Shown: positions 15,153-22,437, counted from the first letter of the stretch. The stretch is DNA of 23,616 bases from JAZDEL01 sp043820655 (GCA_043820655.1 JBDRDO010000079.1:1-23616); one strand, 5' to 3'. Notes: generated from the letters alone by a model not told the origin. Made by a program: numbers and translations.

Positions 15153-15794
15153 CTACTCTGCCCTTGCGTCGCCATTACCCTCAAAAATAAGGCAATCGTC
15201 ATTCTGACTTAATGCCCTGAGCGCGGCCCGGTCATGCGGCTCTTCGGATAAAATGAGTTTCAGAATGTATTTTACAGCAAGCCGCTTTGCGGAAGAAACC
15301 GATTCTGAAACAGTGCATTTCTTGAGTATGGACAATGGGACTTGATTGGACACCTCAAGGACCGGTTTGGCCGCGGTATCCCTTAGCGGTGTCAATTCAC
15401 GCCCGTGTGTTCTGGGGATCCAAAAATTTCCCTTGTAGCCGATAAACGCCCTGCACCCTTTTTTGACAGCGGATTTACCCAGCCCAGCAACACAATTGCA
15501 GGCTCGGCTGAAGACTATTGAGCCGTCAAGCAAATGGGCGGACGACACGTCAAGAATGGACTCGTGATTGTGGCCGTACATTTGGGATTTACTGCCATGC
15601 CCGTTAAAAAACACAAAATCTGCGCGATTTTTCCTAAGCTTGGATTGGACTTCTGCGGCATTTGCTTTGGATCCGTCAGATTTGTCAACAACCCATCCAA
15701 GCCCCTCGGCAGATTTCACTACTTCCTCGGACCAAGCATAGAGATATTCCGTACCCTTGTCATATCTTGGGCGCGTTATAAAGAGCCTGCTCAT
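15153..15794 (-). CDS. Small CHAT/caspase-like (clan CD) cysteine peptidase-like protein
   Basis: 213 residues. The pattern is that of clan CD peptidases: a strand V-F-F ending in NGHGS (His66), about 30 residues, then a strand ending S-I-V-F-S-R-A-C-N-C (Cys99 or Cys101), followed by G-L-G-K-S-A-V-K-K-G-C-R-A-F-I-G-Y-K-G-N-F-W, which closely follows the CHAT layout (Cys, then a Gly-rich turn and helix, then a-x-Gly-a-x-A-V-I-G strand and Trp). His and Cys would form the catalytic dyad. There is no signal peptide or membrane segment, so it should act in the cytoplasm; family members cut proteins, often in defence or death systems. It is the third gene of a tight operon, its ATG overlapping the TGA of the 69-residue gene (ATGA). 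Assignment rests on motif order; substrate unknown. Confidence 0.7.
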   Translation of the reverse strand: MSRLFITRPRYDKGTEYLYAWSEEVVKSAEGLGWVVDKSDGSKANAAEVQSKLRKNRADFVFFNGHGSKSQMYGHNHESILDVSSAHLLDGSIVFSRACNCVAGLGKSAVKKGCRAFIGYKGNFWIPRTHGRELTPLRDTAAKPVLEVSNQVPLSILKKCTVSESVSSAKRLAVKYILKLILSEEPHDRAALRALSQNDDCLIFEGNGDARAE

Positions 15795-16000
15795 TCCACC
15801 ATCTGCGCAAATTTAGGCAATTTTCTCAAAAAATTAAGTTCCATCTCAGTGGCTGCCAGCCCAACATCAGTTCCTTTTTCAACCTCACGTATAAGCTGAT
15901 CACGAGTGAAGTCCCCGTATTTGCCTATTGAAAAACTTATATCAGGGGATGATGCATTAAGCCTTGCAAGCACCAGTTTTTTCAGGTATTTTTCATCCAT
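15791..16000 (-). CDS. Small conserved-looking protein of the CHAT-like operon
   Basis: 69 residues. No named family. The sequence is helix (DEKYLKKLVLARLNA), a short strand pair (I-S-F-S-I-G-K-Y-G-D-F), then T-R-D-Q-L-I-R-E-V-E-K-G-T-D-V-G and a last helix A-A-T-E-M-E-L-N-F-L-R-K-L. The segment around L-I-x-x-V-E-K-G-x-x-x-G resembles small archaeal proteins of unknown function that I have a vague memory of, no more. Its ATG at 16000 is preceded by GGGGTGATT, a strong ribosome site that overlaps the stop of the previous gene, and its own stop overlaps the start of the peptidase-like gene. It is therefore made together with the peptidase and may be its partner, substrate or inhibitor. Confidence 0.65.
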   Translation of the reverse strand: MDEKYLKKLVLARLNASSPDISFSIGKYGDFTRDQLIREVEKGTDVGLAATEMELNFLRKLPKFAQMVE

Positions 16001-16004
16001 TTAA

Positions 16005-16208
16005 TCACCCCAACAAGCCGAGCCGATCCATACACCTGACTATTTCATCTCCTTGTTTTGTCTTGCCGATTACTTCGACATTGGCAGTTCGCCAGTCAAA
16101 GGTTTCTGCACCTATAACTGCCACAATTTCATTTCGCAGACTACTAGATACTTTCGCAAAAGTCCTTAAAAATTTAGCCCTCAGGCGTTCGATGTTTTCT
16201 GCAGGCAT
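16005..16208 (-). CDS. Small protein, first gene of the CHAT-like operon
   Basis: 67 residues from ATG 16208 (70 from the TTG at 16217). Unrecognised family. It contains S-S-L-R-N-E-I-V-A-V-I-G-A-E-T-F-D-W-R-T-A-N-V-E-V-I-G-K-T, a strand-turn-strand core with a conserved-looking Trp, then a last helix. No cysteines except one near the end, no signal peptide. AT-rich stretches at 16223-16232 (ATTATATC on the minus strand) and about 16241-16252 could be the promoter. Four bases separate its stop from the next ATG, so it is translated in step with the two genes behind it. Confidence 0.6.
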   Translation of the reverse strand: MPAENIERLRAKFLRTFAKVSSSLRNEIVAVIGAETFDWRTANVEVIGKTKQGDEIVRCMDRLGLLG

Positions 16209-16275
16209 AATTTTCAACTTTAGATATAATGCTTTTTCTGATTAAAATACCTTTCTGTTTTGGTTTTCGGCTGCC

Positions 16276-17346
16276 TTACGCCGCTTCAACAAGCGGCATT
16301 GTTCCGCCCCCTTCCACTGCAGGCACGATTCCCGAGCCGTCGTTTCGCACAATCGGGGGCATGCCCTGCGCATTAGTGGAGAAAAGGCGCGGTATGTTAG
16401 GCGTCCATGAGGATGGGGCATTGCCCTTCTTCTGCTTTAGATTGTAGAAATAAATGTCATTGTAATAGTACCATATTTCTTTGAATGGGTATCTGTGTGT
16501 TGCGTAGTATGCGTAAGGCAGGCCGTCGCTTTCATGCAGAGAGGAATCATCATCATCCCAGTAATCCCCGCTTGTGGGTTCAAGAGCAAACCACTGGCCG
16601 TTTTCGTAAATCTCGACCCATGCATGCCCGCCTATTTTGCCGTTGAAATTTACCTTTCCAAGCGCAACACGCACATTCTCGGGCTTAATGCCAGAGGCGC
16701 GGAGCAGCGAGACTAGGGTGTTTGCCTGTTCCTCGCAATCACTCGCAATCCTGCCCTGTAAAGGGTTATTTGGATATGAAGGGGTTTGTGTCAAAAATTC
16801 ATTTGGCATAAGCCATTTCTCACTCTCATTATTGAGGGTCTGTTCGGAAACCCACATCCATGAAACCGCCGCGGAATAAATGCCCTGCTTTCCGTTCAGG
16901 CTTGCGGCAAGGCTGCGCACCGCGGAATCAAAGGGAGTAACATAAACCTGATAGGGGGATATTTGCTCGGGAGGGAGCACAGGATTCAAAACCCCGAGTT
17001 TGTCCTCAAGGGTTTCAAGTTCGGGAATGTCCTCGTTTGCGACAATCCTGTCAAGATTGAACTTCTTTATTTCCGGCTGAGGATCCTTAAGTTCAAGGTT
17101 CCTGCAGCTGCCGTCCGTGCTGCATGCCTTTCCCTCGGGGCAGCCGCATGCAAGGCAGTTCTTCACAACATCTCCATTGTAACAGTAATTCGGCGGGCTG
17201 CCCATGCACTTATTTTCTGTTGCAGTACAGCCGGCTATTATTGGGGGGGGCTGCGGATTCTGCAGAATGACGGATGCCGCAAACAGCAGGGCAACGCCAA
17301 GCAGGATAATTGCAATAACCATTGTCTTGTCAGGACCCATCCACAT
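16276..17346 (-). CDS. Membrane-anchored transglutaminase-like protein
   Basis: 356 residues. Residues about 9-28 form one membrane helix or uncleaved signal, so the rest is probably outside. Residues 40-81 are a small Cys-rich module (nine cysteines, with C-L-A-C-G-C-P-E-G-K-A-C), a type common in archaeal surface proteins. The C-terminal part is a transglutaminase-like cysteine protease fold: Cys204 in SDCEEQANTLVSLLRASG, His241 in GGHAWVEIY, and Glu256 in A-L-E-P-T where many relatives have Asp. The activity (peptidase, transamidation or none) cannot be told. The start at 17346 has an alternative ATG at 17340. It is divergent from the Zn-ribbon/EF-1 beta group, with AT-rich sequence at 17355-17390 between them. 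Confidence 0.8.
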   Translation of the reverse strand: MWMGPDKTMVIAIILLGVALLFAASVILQNPQPPPIIAGCTATENKCMGSPPNYCYNGDVVKNCLACGCPEGKACSTDGSCRNLELKDPQPEIKKFNLDRIVANEDIPELETLEDKLGVLNPVLPPEQISPYQVYVTPFDSAVRSLAASLNGKQGIYSAAVSWMWVSEQTLNNESEKWLMPNEFLTQTPSYPNNPLQGRIASDCEEQANTLVSLLRASGIKPENVRVALGKVNFNGKIGGHAWVEIYENGQWFALEPTSGDYWDDDDSSLHESDGLPYAYYATHRYPFKEIWYYYNDIYFYNLKQKKGNAPSSWTPNIPRLFSTNAQGMPPIVRNDGSGIVPAVEGGGTMPLVEAA

Positions 17347-17434
17347 ACTAACCCTTATAAACCAATCCGCAGAGAAATATTTAATAATTCGCTTAATTTG
17401 TCAGGATTGGCGATTTGTCTTAGGAGGCGGAAAA

Positions 17435-17587
17435 TTGAAGGTTTGCAGCACATGCAATAAGGAAGTCACGGACAGCTTCACCGAATTCAAGTGCCCGGGG
17501 TGCGGGAAGAACAAGTTAGTGAGATGCGAGCACTGCAGGGAGACAAGCGCGGCATACAGGTGTGTATGCGGGTTTACGGGACCGTGA
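17435..17587 (+). CDS. Zn-ribbon protein of the translation-linked HVO_2753 type
   Basis: 50 residues with a TTG start at 17435, fixed by the strong AGGAGGCGG ribosome site seven bases upstream. Four metal-binding pairs are evident: C-S-T-C, C-P-G-C, C-E-H-C and C-V-C-G, giving two zinc ribbons, and the protein ends G-F-T-G-P, as archaeal proteins of this family do. The family (COG2888) is a predicted RNA-binding zinc protein encoded beside EF-1 beta in many archaea; its action is unproven here. Four bases separate it from the EF-1 beta ATG, so they form one transcription unit. Confidence 0.85.
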   Translation: MKVCSTCNKEVTDSFTEFKCPGCGKNKLVRCEHCRETSAAYRCVCGFTGP

Positions 17588-17591
17588 TAGC

Positions 17592-17852
17592 ATGGGAAAA
17601 ACTCTTGTAATATACAGGATTAAGCCTGTTGAGATGGGCGAAACAGACAGGGTTATTGAGGCAATTAAGGGCACGAAGAGCGGCAAGTTTCAGGATGCGA
17701 AAAAGGATCCTGTGGGGTTTGGCGTTGAGCTTGTAAAGGCGGGTTTTTCCGTGCCTGAGAAGGATGATGATGCCGTTGATGCCCTTACAAAGGAACTGAA
17801 TGAAATGCCGGAAATTGAAGAGGCTGAAATAGTGGAAATGACGCTGATTTAG
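17592..17852 (+). CDS. ef1b: Elongation factor 1-beta (aEF1B)
   Basis: 86 residues from ATG 17592, the usual length for the archaeal factor. It exchanges GDP for GTP on aEF1A. The family frame is visible: V-I-Y-R-I-K-P-V at the N terminus, then E-A-I-K-G, G-F-G-V-E-L-V-K-A-G-F-S-V-P-E and the acidic end I-E-E-A-E-I-V-E-M-T-L-I. An in-frame earlier ATG at 17562 lies inside the Zn-ribbon gene and is not needed. Ends in TAG. It is co-transcribed with the Zn-ribbon gene. Confidence 0.95.
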   Translation: MGKTLVIYRIKPVEMGETDRVIEAIKGTKSGKFQDAKKDPVGFGVELVKAGFSVPEKDDDAVDALTKELNEMPEIEEAEIVEMTLI

Positions 17853-17918
17853 CGCGTGCAATGATTTTTAACCCTTTCCAAGGGCAAAGAAGATATACTG
17901 TTTGGATGGTGAGTTTTT

Positions 17919-18125
17919 ATGGACGTATTGACAAGGTTTGAGAAGACAAGATTGATTAGTGCGCGTGCTTTGCAGCTTTCACTCGGCGCGCCCGCACTTA
18001 TTGACGCAAAGGATGAAATTTCAATGAAGGATCTCGCGAAAAAGGAGCTTGCGGAGAACGTAATTCCGCTTGCTGTTTTGCGTACTTTTCCTGACGGCTC
18101 GGTGAAGCGCGTAGAGGTGGCATAA
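17919..18125 (+). CDS. rpoK: RNA polymerase subunit K (RpoK/Rpo6)
   Basis: 68 residues, the archaeal homologue of bacterial omega and eukaryal RPB6, which helps hold the large polymerase subunits together. The signature L-T-R-F-E-K-T-R-L-I-S-A-R-A-L-Q-L-S-L-G-A-P is intact, as is N-V-I-P-L-A-V-L-R. GGATGGTGAG lies ahead of the ATG, and AT-rich elements at 17865-17872 and 17892-17899 could be its promoter. Its TAA overlaps the ATG of the eS17 gene by one base. Confidence 0.93.
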   Translation: MDVLTRFEKTRLISARALQLSLGAPALIDAKDEISMKDLAKKELAENVIPLAVLRTFPDGSVKRVEVA

Positions 18126-18319
18126 TGGGCAAGGCTGTTCCACGCGGGGTTAAGACAAGGGCCGAGGATTTGCTTGAGAAATTTCCCGAACAATTTTCAA
18201 ATGATTTTGAGAAGAACAAGGCGTTCCTTGATTCGCTGGAGTTTGATCTGGCGAAATCAACACGCAACCTTATTGCAGGGTATATTGCAAGCATTAAGAA
18301 CAAGGAAAAAGCGCAGTAG
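18125..18319 (+). CDS. rps17e: Ribosomal protein eS17
   Basis: 64 residues, a small-subunit protein found in archaea and eukaryotes. The typical order is present: K-T-R-A-E-D-L-L-E-K-F-P-E-Q-F, D-F-E-K-N-K-A-F-L-D-S-L and the end K-S-T-R-N-L-I-A-G-Y-I. Start overlaps the rpoK stop (TAATG), indicating coupled translation. It ends TAG directly against the rad50 stop on the other strand, with no spacer. Confidence 0.93.
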   Translation: MGKAVPRGVKTRAEDLLEKFPEQFSNDFEKNKAFLDSLEFDLAKSTRNLIAGYIASIKNKEKAQ

Positions 18320-20371
18320 TTACGTCACTGCCTCAACAACCACTTTTGTTGCACCGTCCTCTGATTTGTTTCTTTCTAAACGATAAAGATTTGAGGATGC
18401 CGCGCTTTCCATTGCCTTTTCATGGGTTATTATGAAAACCTGCTCAACAAGTTCCGGCAGGTGTGAGCGGAGCATTTCCGCGGAGCGTGCAACTGCGTTT
18501 GAATCAAGATTATGGGTGGGTTCATCCAGCACAAGCCAGGAAAGGTTTTGGGTGAGCATTAATGAAACCGCTATCCTGATTGTTATTGCCGCCGCGCTTC
18601 TTTCCCCCCCGCTTAATATGCCCTCTGCGCGAATCCATTTGCCCGAGCGTTCGCGCACCATTATTTCATAGCTTCCTTCGCTTACCTCAACCTTTGCCCC
18701 TGTGTAATCATTGTATGGGTAAACCCTGCCCCAGATGTCGGACATCGCCTCATTTACCGCATCTATAAGCGCCATGCGCAGCTCTATCTGCGCCGCCTTC
18801 AGTGCGTTTGTGAATACCGCAAGTTTCGCAACGGCTTCCTTTAATTTCACAACCCCTGTTGCCTCCTGTTCAAGGCGCTCTGCCGCCTTTTCAACGCGCC
18901 CGATGTTCTGCAGCATTTCCCTTGCAAGGGCAATGTAACCCTCAAGCTCCTTTTTTGTCGCCTCAAGCTCCGAGCAGGCATCTGCGGATTCCCTGCGCAT
19001 TGTTTCAAATTTTTCCCTTTTAAAGGGGTGATTTGCCAGGGTTTTTTCCGCGGCCGCCTGTTCCGCGAGAATTTTTGCGTGTTCCTTTTTTTGCCCCTCA
19101 AGTTTTGAAATGCGCTCCTCATCAGCCCCAAGGCGCGCCTTTGCTTCGGCAAGTTCGCGGAGTTCTGCCTCTGTTTTTCCCCGCTCGCCCGTGATTTCGG
19201 TGCGCGCATCCCTTAATTGCCTTAGCTCTGCGGAATTTTTTTTGTTTTCATCCGCAAGCTTTGTGAGAAGCGCGCTGTTCTCATTGACAAGTGCTGCCCT
19301 GCCCTGTGTACTGAGTTCGTGTTTGCATACCGGGCATTTTGCCTCCGCGGTTTTCAGGCGGGAAATCACGTCATTGATGTCATTCATTCTTGATTCGTTT
19401 GCCTCTGTTTTTCCCGCGAATTCCGCGGATTTTTCATCGCACTTTTTCAGCGCGGATTCAAGCTCGGGAATTAATTTTTCAAGCGCGTTCTTTCGCGCGA
19501 TATTCTTTTTAATTTCATTTGCAATCTCATCCTTGCCCCTGCCCTGCTCCGCGGATTTTATTGCGCGCTCAATCTCATAAACGCGCGCCTTAAGCGATAT
19601 TGACTTTTCCTCAAGCAGGCGAAACTCGCGCTCATGCTTTTCCATTTCCGCCAGTGATTTTTTCTTTTCCTCCGCAGCGGAGGAGAGCTTTTCAATGCGC
19701 ACGGACATTTCCTTAATTGCAAATTCCTTTTCCCCAAGGCGCTTTTTAAGTGCGGGGAGGTTTTCACCCGCAAGCTCGCGTTTCTGCTGTTCAACCCAGA
19801 TTCCGCGTTCATTCGCAATGTCCTTAAGGCGGTTGCCGACAAGCACGGCATTTGCCCTTGCAGTTTCATAGCGGTTTAACTGCAAAAGTTCGTCCATCTT
19901 TTCCTTGCGCTGTGCAGGGGTAAGGCGGAGAAAGTAATCAATGTTGTTCTGCTCGGAGTATATTGCACGGCTGAATAATTCAAAATTCACCTCAAGCAGG
20001 CGCTCGATGTGCGAGGTTACGTCCCGCATTTTCGGGCCCGCAATTAAACGCCCGCCCTGAAAAAGCTTTCCGTGATTCTGCCCCTTCCTTGTAATTGTGC
20101 GCTCCGCGCGGTATTCGTTCCCTGCATAATCAAATTCAACAGCAACATGCGCCTCATCCTGTTCAAGGGGCTTGTTCATTATGGTTTCCTCAAGGGAAAC
20201 GCGCCTGTTATTCAGCGCGGGAAATGTTCCATAAAGCGCGAAGCAAATTGCGTCCATTACCGCGCTTTTGCCGCTGCCCATCACACCCACAATTACATTG
20301 GTGCCCTTGCCGAACTCAAACTCGGAATTTGAGTGGCTTTTCCAGTTTTTAAGTTCCACTTTTTTAATCAT
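18320..20371 (-). CDS. rad50: Rad50-like DNA repair ATPase (SMC family)
   Basis: 683 residues; most archaeal Rad50 proteins are nearer 850-900. The ATPase head is split: Walker A GVMGSGKSAVMDA near residue 29-41 at the N terminus, signature LSGGERS (586-592) and Walker B WLVLDEPTHNLD (612-623) at the C terminus. Between them two coiled coils are joined by a zinc hook CPVC (346-349), exactly central. Rad50 with Mre11 tethers and processes broken DNA ends. The short coils would give a shorter tether. No Mre11 gene is next to it, although the two are usually adjacent. The ATG at 20371 follows GGGGACTGA. All head motifs are intact, so it should be active. Confidence 0.9.
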   Translation of the reverse strand: MIKKVELKNWKSHSNSEFEFGKGTNVIVGVMGSGKSAVMDAICFALYGTFPALNNRRVSLEETIMNKPLEQDEAHVAVEFDYAGNEYRAERTITRKGQNHGKLFQGGRLIAGPKMRDVTSHIERLLEVNFELFSRAIYSEQNNIDYFLRLTPAQRKEKMDELLQLNRYETARANAVLVGNRLKDIANERGIWVEQQKRELAGENLPALKKRLGEKEFAIKEMSVRIEKLSSAAEEKKKSLAEMEKHEREFRLLEEKSISLKARVYEIERAIKSAEQGRGKDEIANEIKKNIARKNALEKLIPELESALKKCDEKSAEFAGKTEANESRMNDINDVISRLKTAEAKCPVCKHELSTQGRAALVNENSALLTKLADENKKNSAELRQLRDARTEITGERGKTEAELRELAEAKARLGADEERISKLEGQKKEHAKILAEQAAAEKTLANHPFKREKFETMRRESADACSELEATKKELEGYIALAREMLQNIGRVEKAAERLEQEATGVVKLKEAVAKLAVFTNALKAAQIELRMALIDAVNEAMSDIWGRVYPYNDYTGAKVEVSEGSYEIMVRERSGKWIRAEGILSGGERSAAAITIRIAVSLMLTQNLSWLVLDEPTHNLDSNAVARSAEMLRSHLPELVEQVFIITHEKAMESAASSNLYRLERNKSEDGATKVVVEAVT

Positions 20372-20525
20372 TCAGTCCCCTGTAAATTAACCACTGGGAA
20401 GCGGTTAAAATTATATGCAGGGAAAGGGCGGAAAAGTCGCCGAATGGCAGGGTTATGCAGTTGCCTAGGGGGACACAGGTGCATGTATTGGCAGGCCGGC
20501 GCGGCGGGCACATATGGCTCCAACA
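20372..20525. other. Spacer without a recognisable gene
   Basis: 154 bases between rad50 and the DUF2283 gene. It holds TTAAAATTATATG (about 20405-20417), a possible plus-strand TATA box with no gene behind it, and GC-rich sequence around 20490-20512 with no stable extended hairpin. I see no tRNA, box C/D pattern or ORF of coding character. Confidence 0.4.
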
Positions 20526-20735
20526 TCAAGCCCGCACGGCAATCTTCCTGTGCGAAATCATTGCCCGGACAATTTCCAGCGCTGTTTCGCTTGCGTTAAG
20601 AATCTCAATTTCCACTGGCTTGCTCTGCTTGTTATAATGCGTAATGACCTCGCCTTCCTGCTCGGCAAAATCGGGCTTCTCGCCCCTCAGCCTTATGACA
20701 AGAATGTCGGTTTCGGCATCATACTTATATTTCAT
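20526..20735 (-). CDS. DUF2283 protein, probable antitoxin-like partner
   Basis: 69 residues. The pattern M-K-Y-K-Y-D-A-E-T-D-I-L-V-I-R-L followed by E-V-I-T-H-Y and P-V-E-I-E-I-L-N-A-S is that of DUF2283 (PF10049): a small beta sheet with a final helix. The family is often encoded directly behind a DUF4258 gene, and the pair behaves in genomes like a toxin-antitoxin module, though biochemical proof is thin. Its ATG at 20735 overlaps the end of the frame-restored upstream gene by 11 bases. The protein itself looks complete; its C-terminal helix ends with basic H-R-K. Confidence 0.8.
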   Translation of the reverse strand: MKYKYDAETDILVIRLRGEKPDFAEQEGEVITHYNKQSKPVEIEILNASETALEIVRAMISHRKIAVRA

Positions 20736-20962
20736 ACCTCTCCCTCTTTGCCTTATATGTTGTAATTACTATTTTTCTATTTCCAATTTCCTCGTATATA
20801 CCCCCTCAGCACGTAACTATTTAATCTTTTCTGCGCGATTTTCCTGCCTTTGTAGCTGATGGCGGCGCTGTCGGGTTTCAGCACAGCATCCTTAACCTGC
20901 GCCTCCGATATGCCGTAAGTTTGCATCCTCTCCTTCGCATGGTCGATTATCCTTAATGACAT
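20725..20962 (-). pseudogene. DUF4258 protein, frameshifted at a five-G run
   Basis: As written the reading frame stops after 61 residues. Its first 53 residues fit DUF4258: H-A-K-E-R-M ... Y-G-I-S-E-A-Q-V-K-D-A-V-L-K-P ... G-R-K-I-A-Q-K-R-L-N-S-Y-V-L-R. The family then continues with a strand like I-Y-E-E-x-G, and that sequence is present in another frame right behind a run of five G (plus strand CCCCC, 20801-20805): I-Y-E-E-I-G-N-R-K-I-V-I-T-T-Y-K-A-K-R-E-R-Y-E-I. Removing one base in that run gives a 78-residue protein, the family's usual size, ending at 20725 with an 11-base overlap onto DUF2283. It is therefore a one-base frameshift: a real mutation, a phase-variable tract or a sequencing error. 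The first 53 residues remain in frame in the truncated form. Confidence 0.8.
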
Positions 20963-21030
20963 GGCATTCCCCAGTTAATATGGCGCTCCGAACACAAACG
21001 GCTATTGCATTTAAGGAAAAGTTGCGGGGA

Positions 21031-22350
21031 CTAAATAACCACTGCAGGGGCAGGCATTGAAAAGCGGGAGGAAAACTGCCTTGCAAGGAGGAGGGGCGTA
21101 TTCTGCACCCTGAAATCCTGCTTTGCGCTGAATGCCCTGAATTTTCCAATGGTTTGTTTTCTGAGGCAGGAAATTGCGTCCGCAATCCTGGCGGAATAAA
21201 ATCTTGATTTAGGGTTTGCAAGCTGGGAAGGGAGCAGGGTTAATAGTTCTTCCGCAGCGGAGCGGAAGGCGGAAAGGAAAATATATTTGGGGTCTGAAAC
21301 CGTTGTGTGAGAGAAAAACAATTTGTGGTTTTTTATGTGTGTTTTTTCAAGCGTGGAAATGCGGCTGCCAAGAAATTCCACTTCCTCACTAAGGGACCTT
21401 ATTTGAGAGGAAAGCGCGGATTCGCTGTTCCTGCAGAACCAGATGAATTCATGCCCCTGCGGGAGAACGGAAACATACTGTTTTTCCGAAAGCTGCGGCA
21501 AATCCGCAAGGGGAATTTTTTCCTCCTGCCCGCGGAAAAAGGGACCTATCGGAATTGACTGCAATGCCCATTCCCTCCGCCATGCGGAACGCCTTTCCTT
21601 TTCAGGGCGTGAATTGTGGAAGCCAAGCGCCCAGCGCGTGAAGTGCGATTCAAAGAATATTCCGTCTGCGGTGAATTTCACATTCACCAAAGAGGAGGGG
21701 GAGAGGTTTGGGGCACTTGGCGAATCAGGCCTGCAGCAAAGGCAGTTCATCGCCTCGTGCCCCAGATTCATGAAAGGGTGTGAAAGCATTGCCGGCCAGA
21801 GGCCTGAAAAATCAAGCCCCGGCTCGGTTTCGTGAGATGGTGAAGAAGAAGCATAATTGGCTGAGGAGGCATAATGGGATGTGCCATGTTCAGGCAATGG
21901 AATTGAATTTCTGAAGAAAATATTCTCAAGCATTGTTTCCGCAAGATCCTGCCTTTTTTGCGGGAGTTGCGAAGGGGGCGTACAAAGAATGTTTGAAAGC
22001 GCGATTCCGCGCGCAAACTGCTCCGCGCCCTTTTCATCTTCGGAACACAGGGAAGAAAGCGCATCCTGAACCTGCGGTTCAAGCAGAGATGGAAGGAGGG
22101 CGGGAGTGGAGCGCCTTTTTTTGAAGGGCTCCTCTCCCTCGAGAATGAAAGCGTCAAAATATGCCCAGTTTTTGCCGATGAGGAATTGCCTTTCAGGCTC
22201 TATTTCAAATCCCCCTAAGGGGGCGCGCGGGGAGAAGTTGAACCTTGCGGTTCGGTGTACATCCCCGCGCCTGAGCTTAACAACTGCCTGATGCTTTTCA
22301 GGCAGGTAACGGACGGAGTCCAGGTAAAATGTATCGGGAGTGGGAGACAT
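21031..22350 (-). CDS. Hypothetical 439-residue protein with a His/Cys cluster
   Basis: No family recognised. It has no signal peptide or membrane segment. A beta-rich N-terminal domain (D-T-F-Y-L-D-S-V-R-Y to about 75) is followed by helices and a low-complexity Ser/Ala patch (about 158-174). The most striking segment is N-L-G-H-E-A-M-N-C-L-C-C (about 195-206) with Cys203, 205 and 206 and nearby His191 and His198, a likely zinc site. Then N-V-K-F-T-A-D-G-I-F-F-E-S-H-F-T-R-W and S-I-P-I-G-P-F-F look well ordered, and a helical C-terminal part closes the protein. The start is ATG 22350, 26 bases from a TATA box, so the message is leaderless. The size and the clustered His/Cys suggest a conserved archaeal protein rather than a spurious ORF. 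Confidence 0.65.
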   Translation of the reverse strand: MSPTPDTFYLDSVRYLPEKHQAVVKLRRGDVHRTARFNFSPRAPLGGFEIEPERQFLIGKNWAYFDAFILEGEEPFKKRRSTPALLPSLLEPQVQDALSSLCSEDEKGAEQFARGIALSNILCTPPSQLPQKRQDLAETMLENIFFRNSIPLPEHGTSHYASSANYASSSPSHETEPGLDFSGLWPAMLSHPFMNLGHEAMNCLCCRPDSPSAPNLSPSSLVNVKFTADGIFFESHFTRWALGFHNSRPEKERRSAWRREWALQSIPIGPFFRGQEEKIPLADLPQLSEKQYVSVLPQGHEFIWFCRNSESALSSQIRSLSEEVEFLGSRISTLEKTHIKNHKLFFSHTTVSDPKYIFLSAFRSAAEELLTLLPSQLANPKSRFYSARIADAISCLRKQTIGKFRAFSAKQDFRVQNTPLLLARQFSSRFSMPAPAVVI

Positions 22351-22370
22351 GCATTAATTTCGGTTTTGGC

Positions 22371-22380
22371 GCTTATAAAG
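22371..22380 (-). promoter_or_regulatory. TATA box of the 439-residue gene
   Basis: CTTTATAAGC on the minus strand is centred about 26 bases before the ATG at 22350, giving a leaderless transcript. Confidence 0.6.
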
Positions 22381-22397
22381 GATTTGAAGGAGAGTGG

Positions 22398-22437
22398 ATT
22401 TCCGGTGCGGAATTACGGGGGATTATTTCCGGTGCGG
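22398..22437. repeat. Short direct repeat pair
   Basis: ATTTCCGGTGCGG occurs at 22398-22410 and again at 22425-22437, 27 bases apart. The second copy is in the last codons of the surface-protein gene and the first just beyond its stop. Thirteen identical bases suggest a small duplication; no function is evident. Confidence 0.5.

Noticed and set aside
20372..20525. Possible small RNA in the rad50 to DUF2283 spacer
   Set aside because: Apart from a TATA-like run there is no stable fold, box C/D pattern or tRNA-like sequence to support one.
21307..22124. Plus-strand frames opposite the 439-residue gene
   Set aside because: The minus-strand frame is longer, has a TATA box at the right distance and an ordered His/Cys cluster. 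The plus frames have neither.
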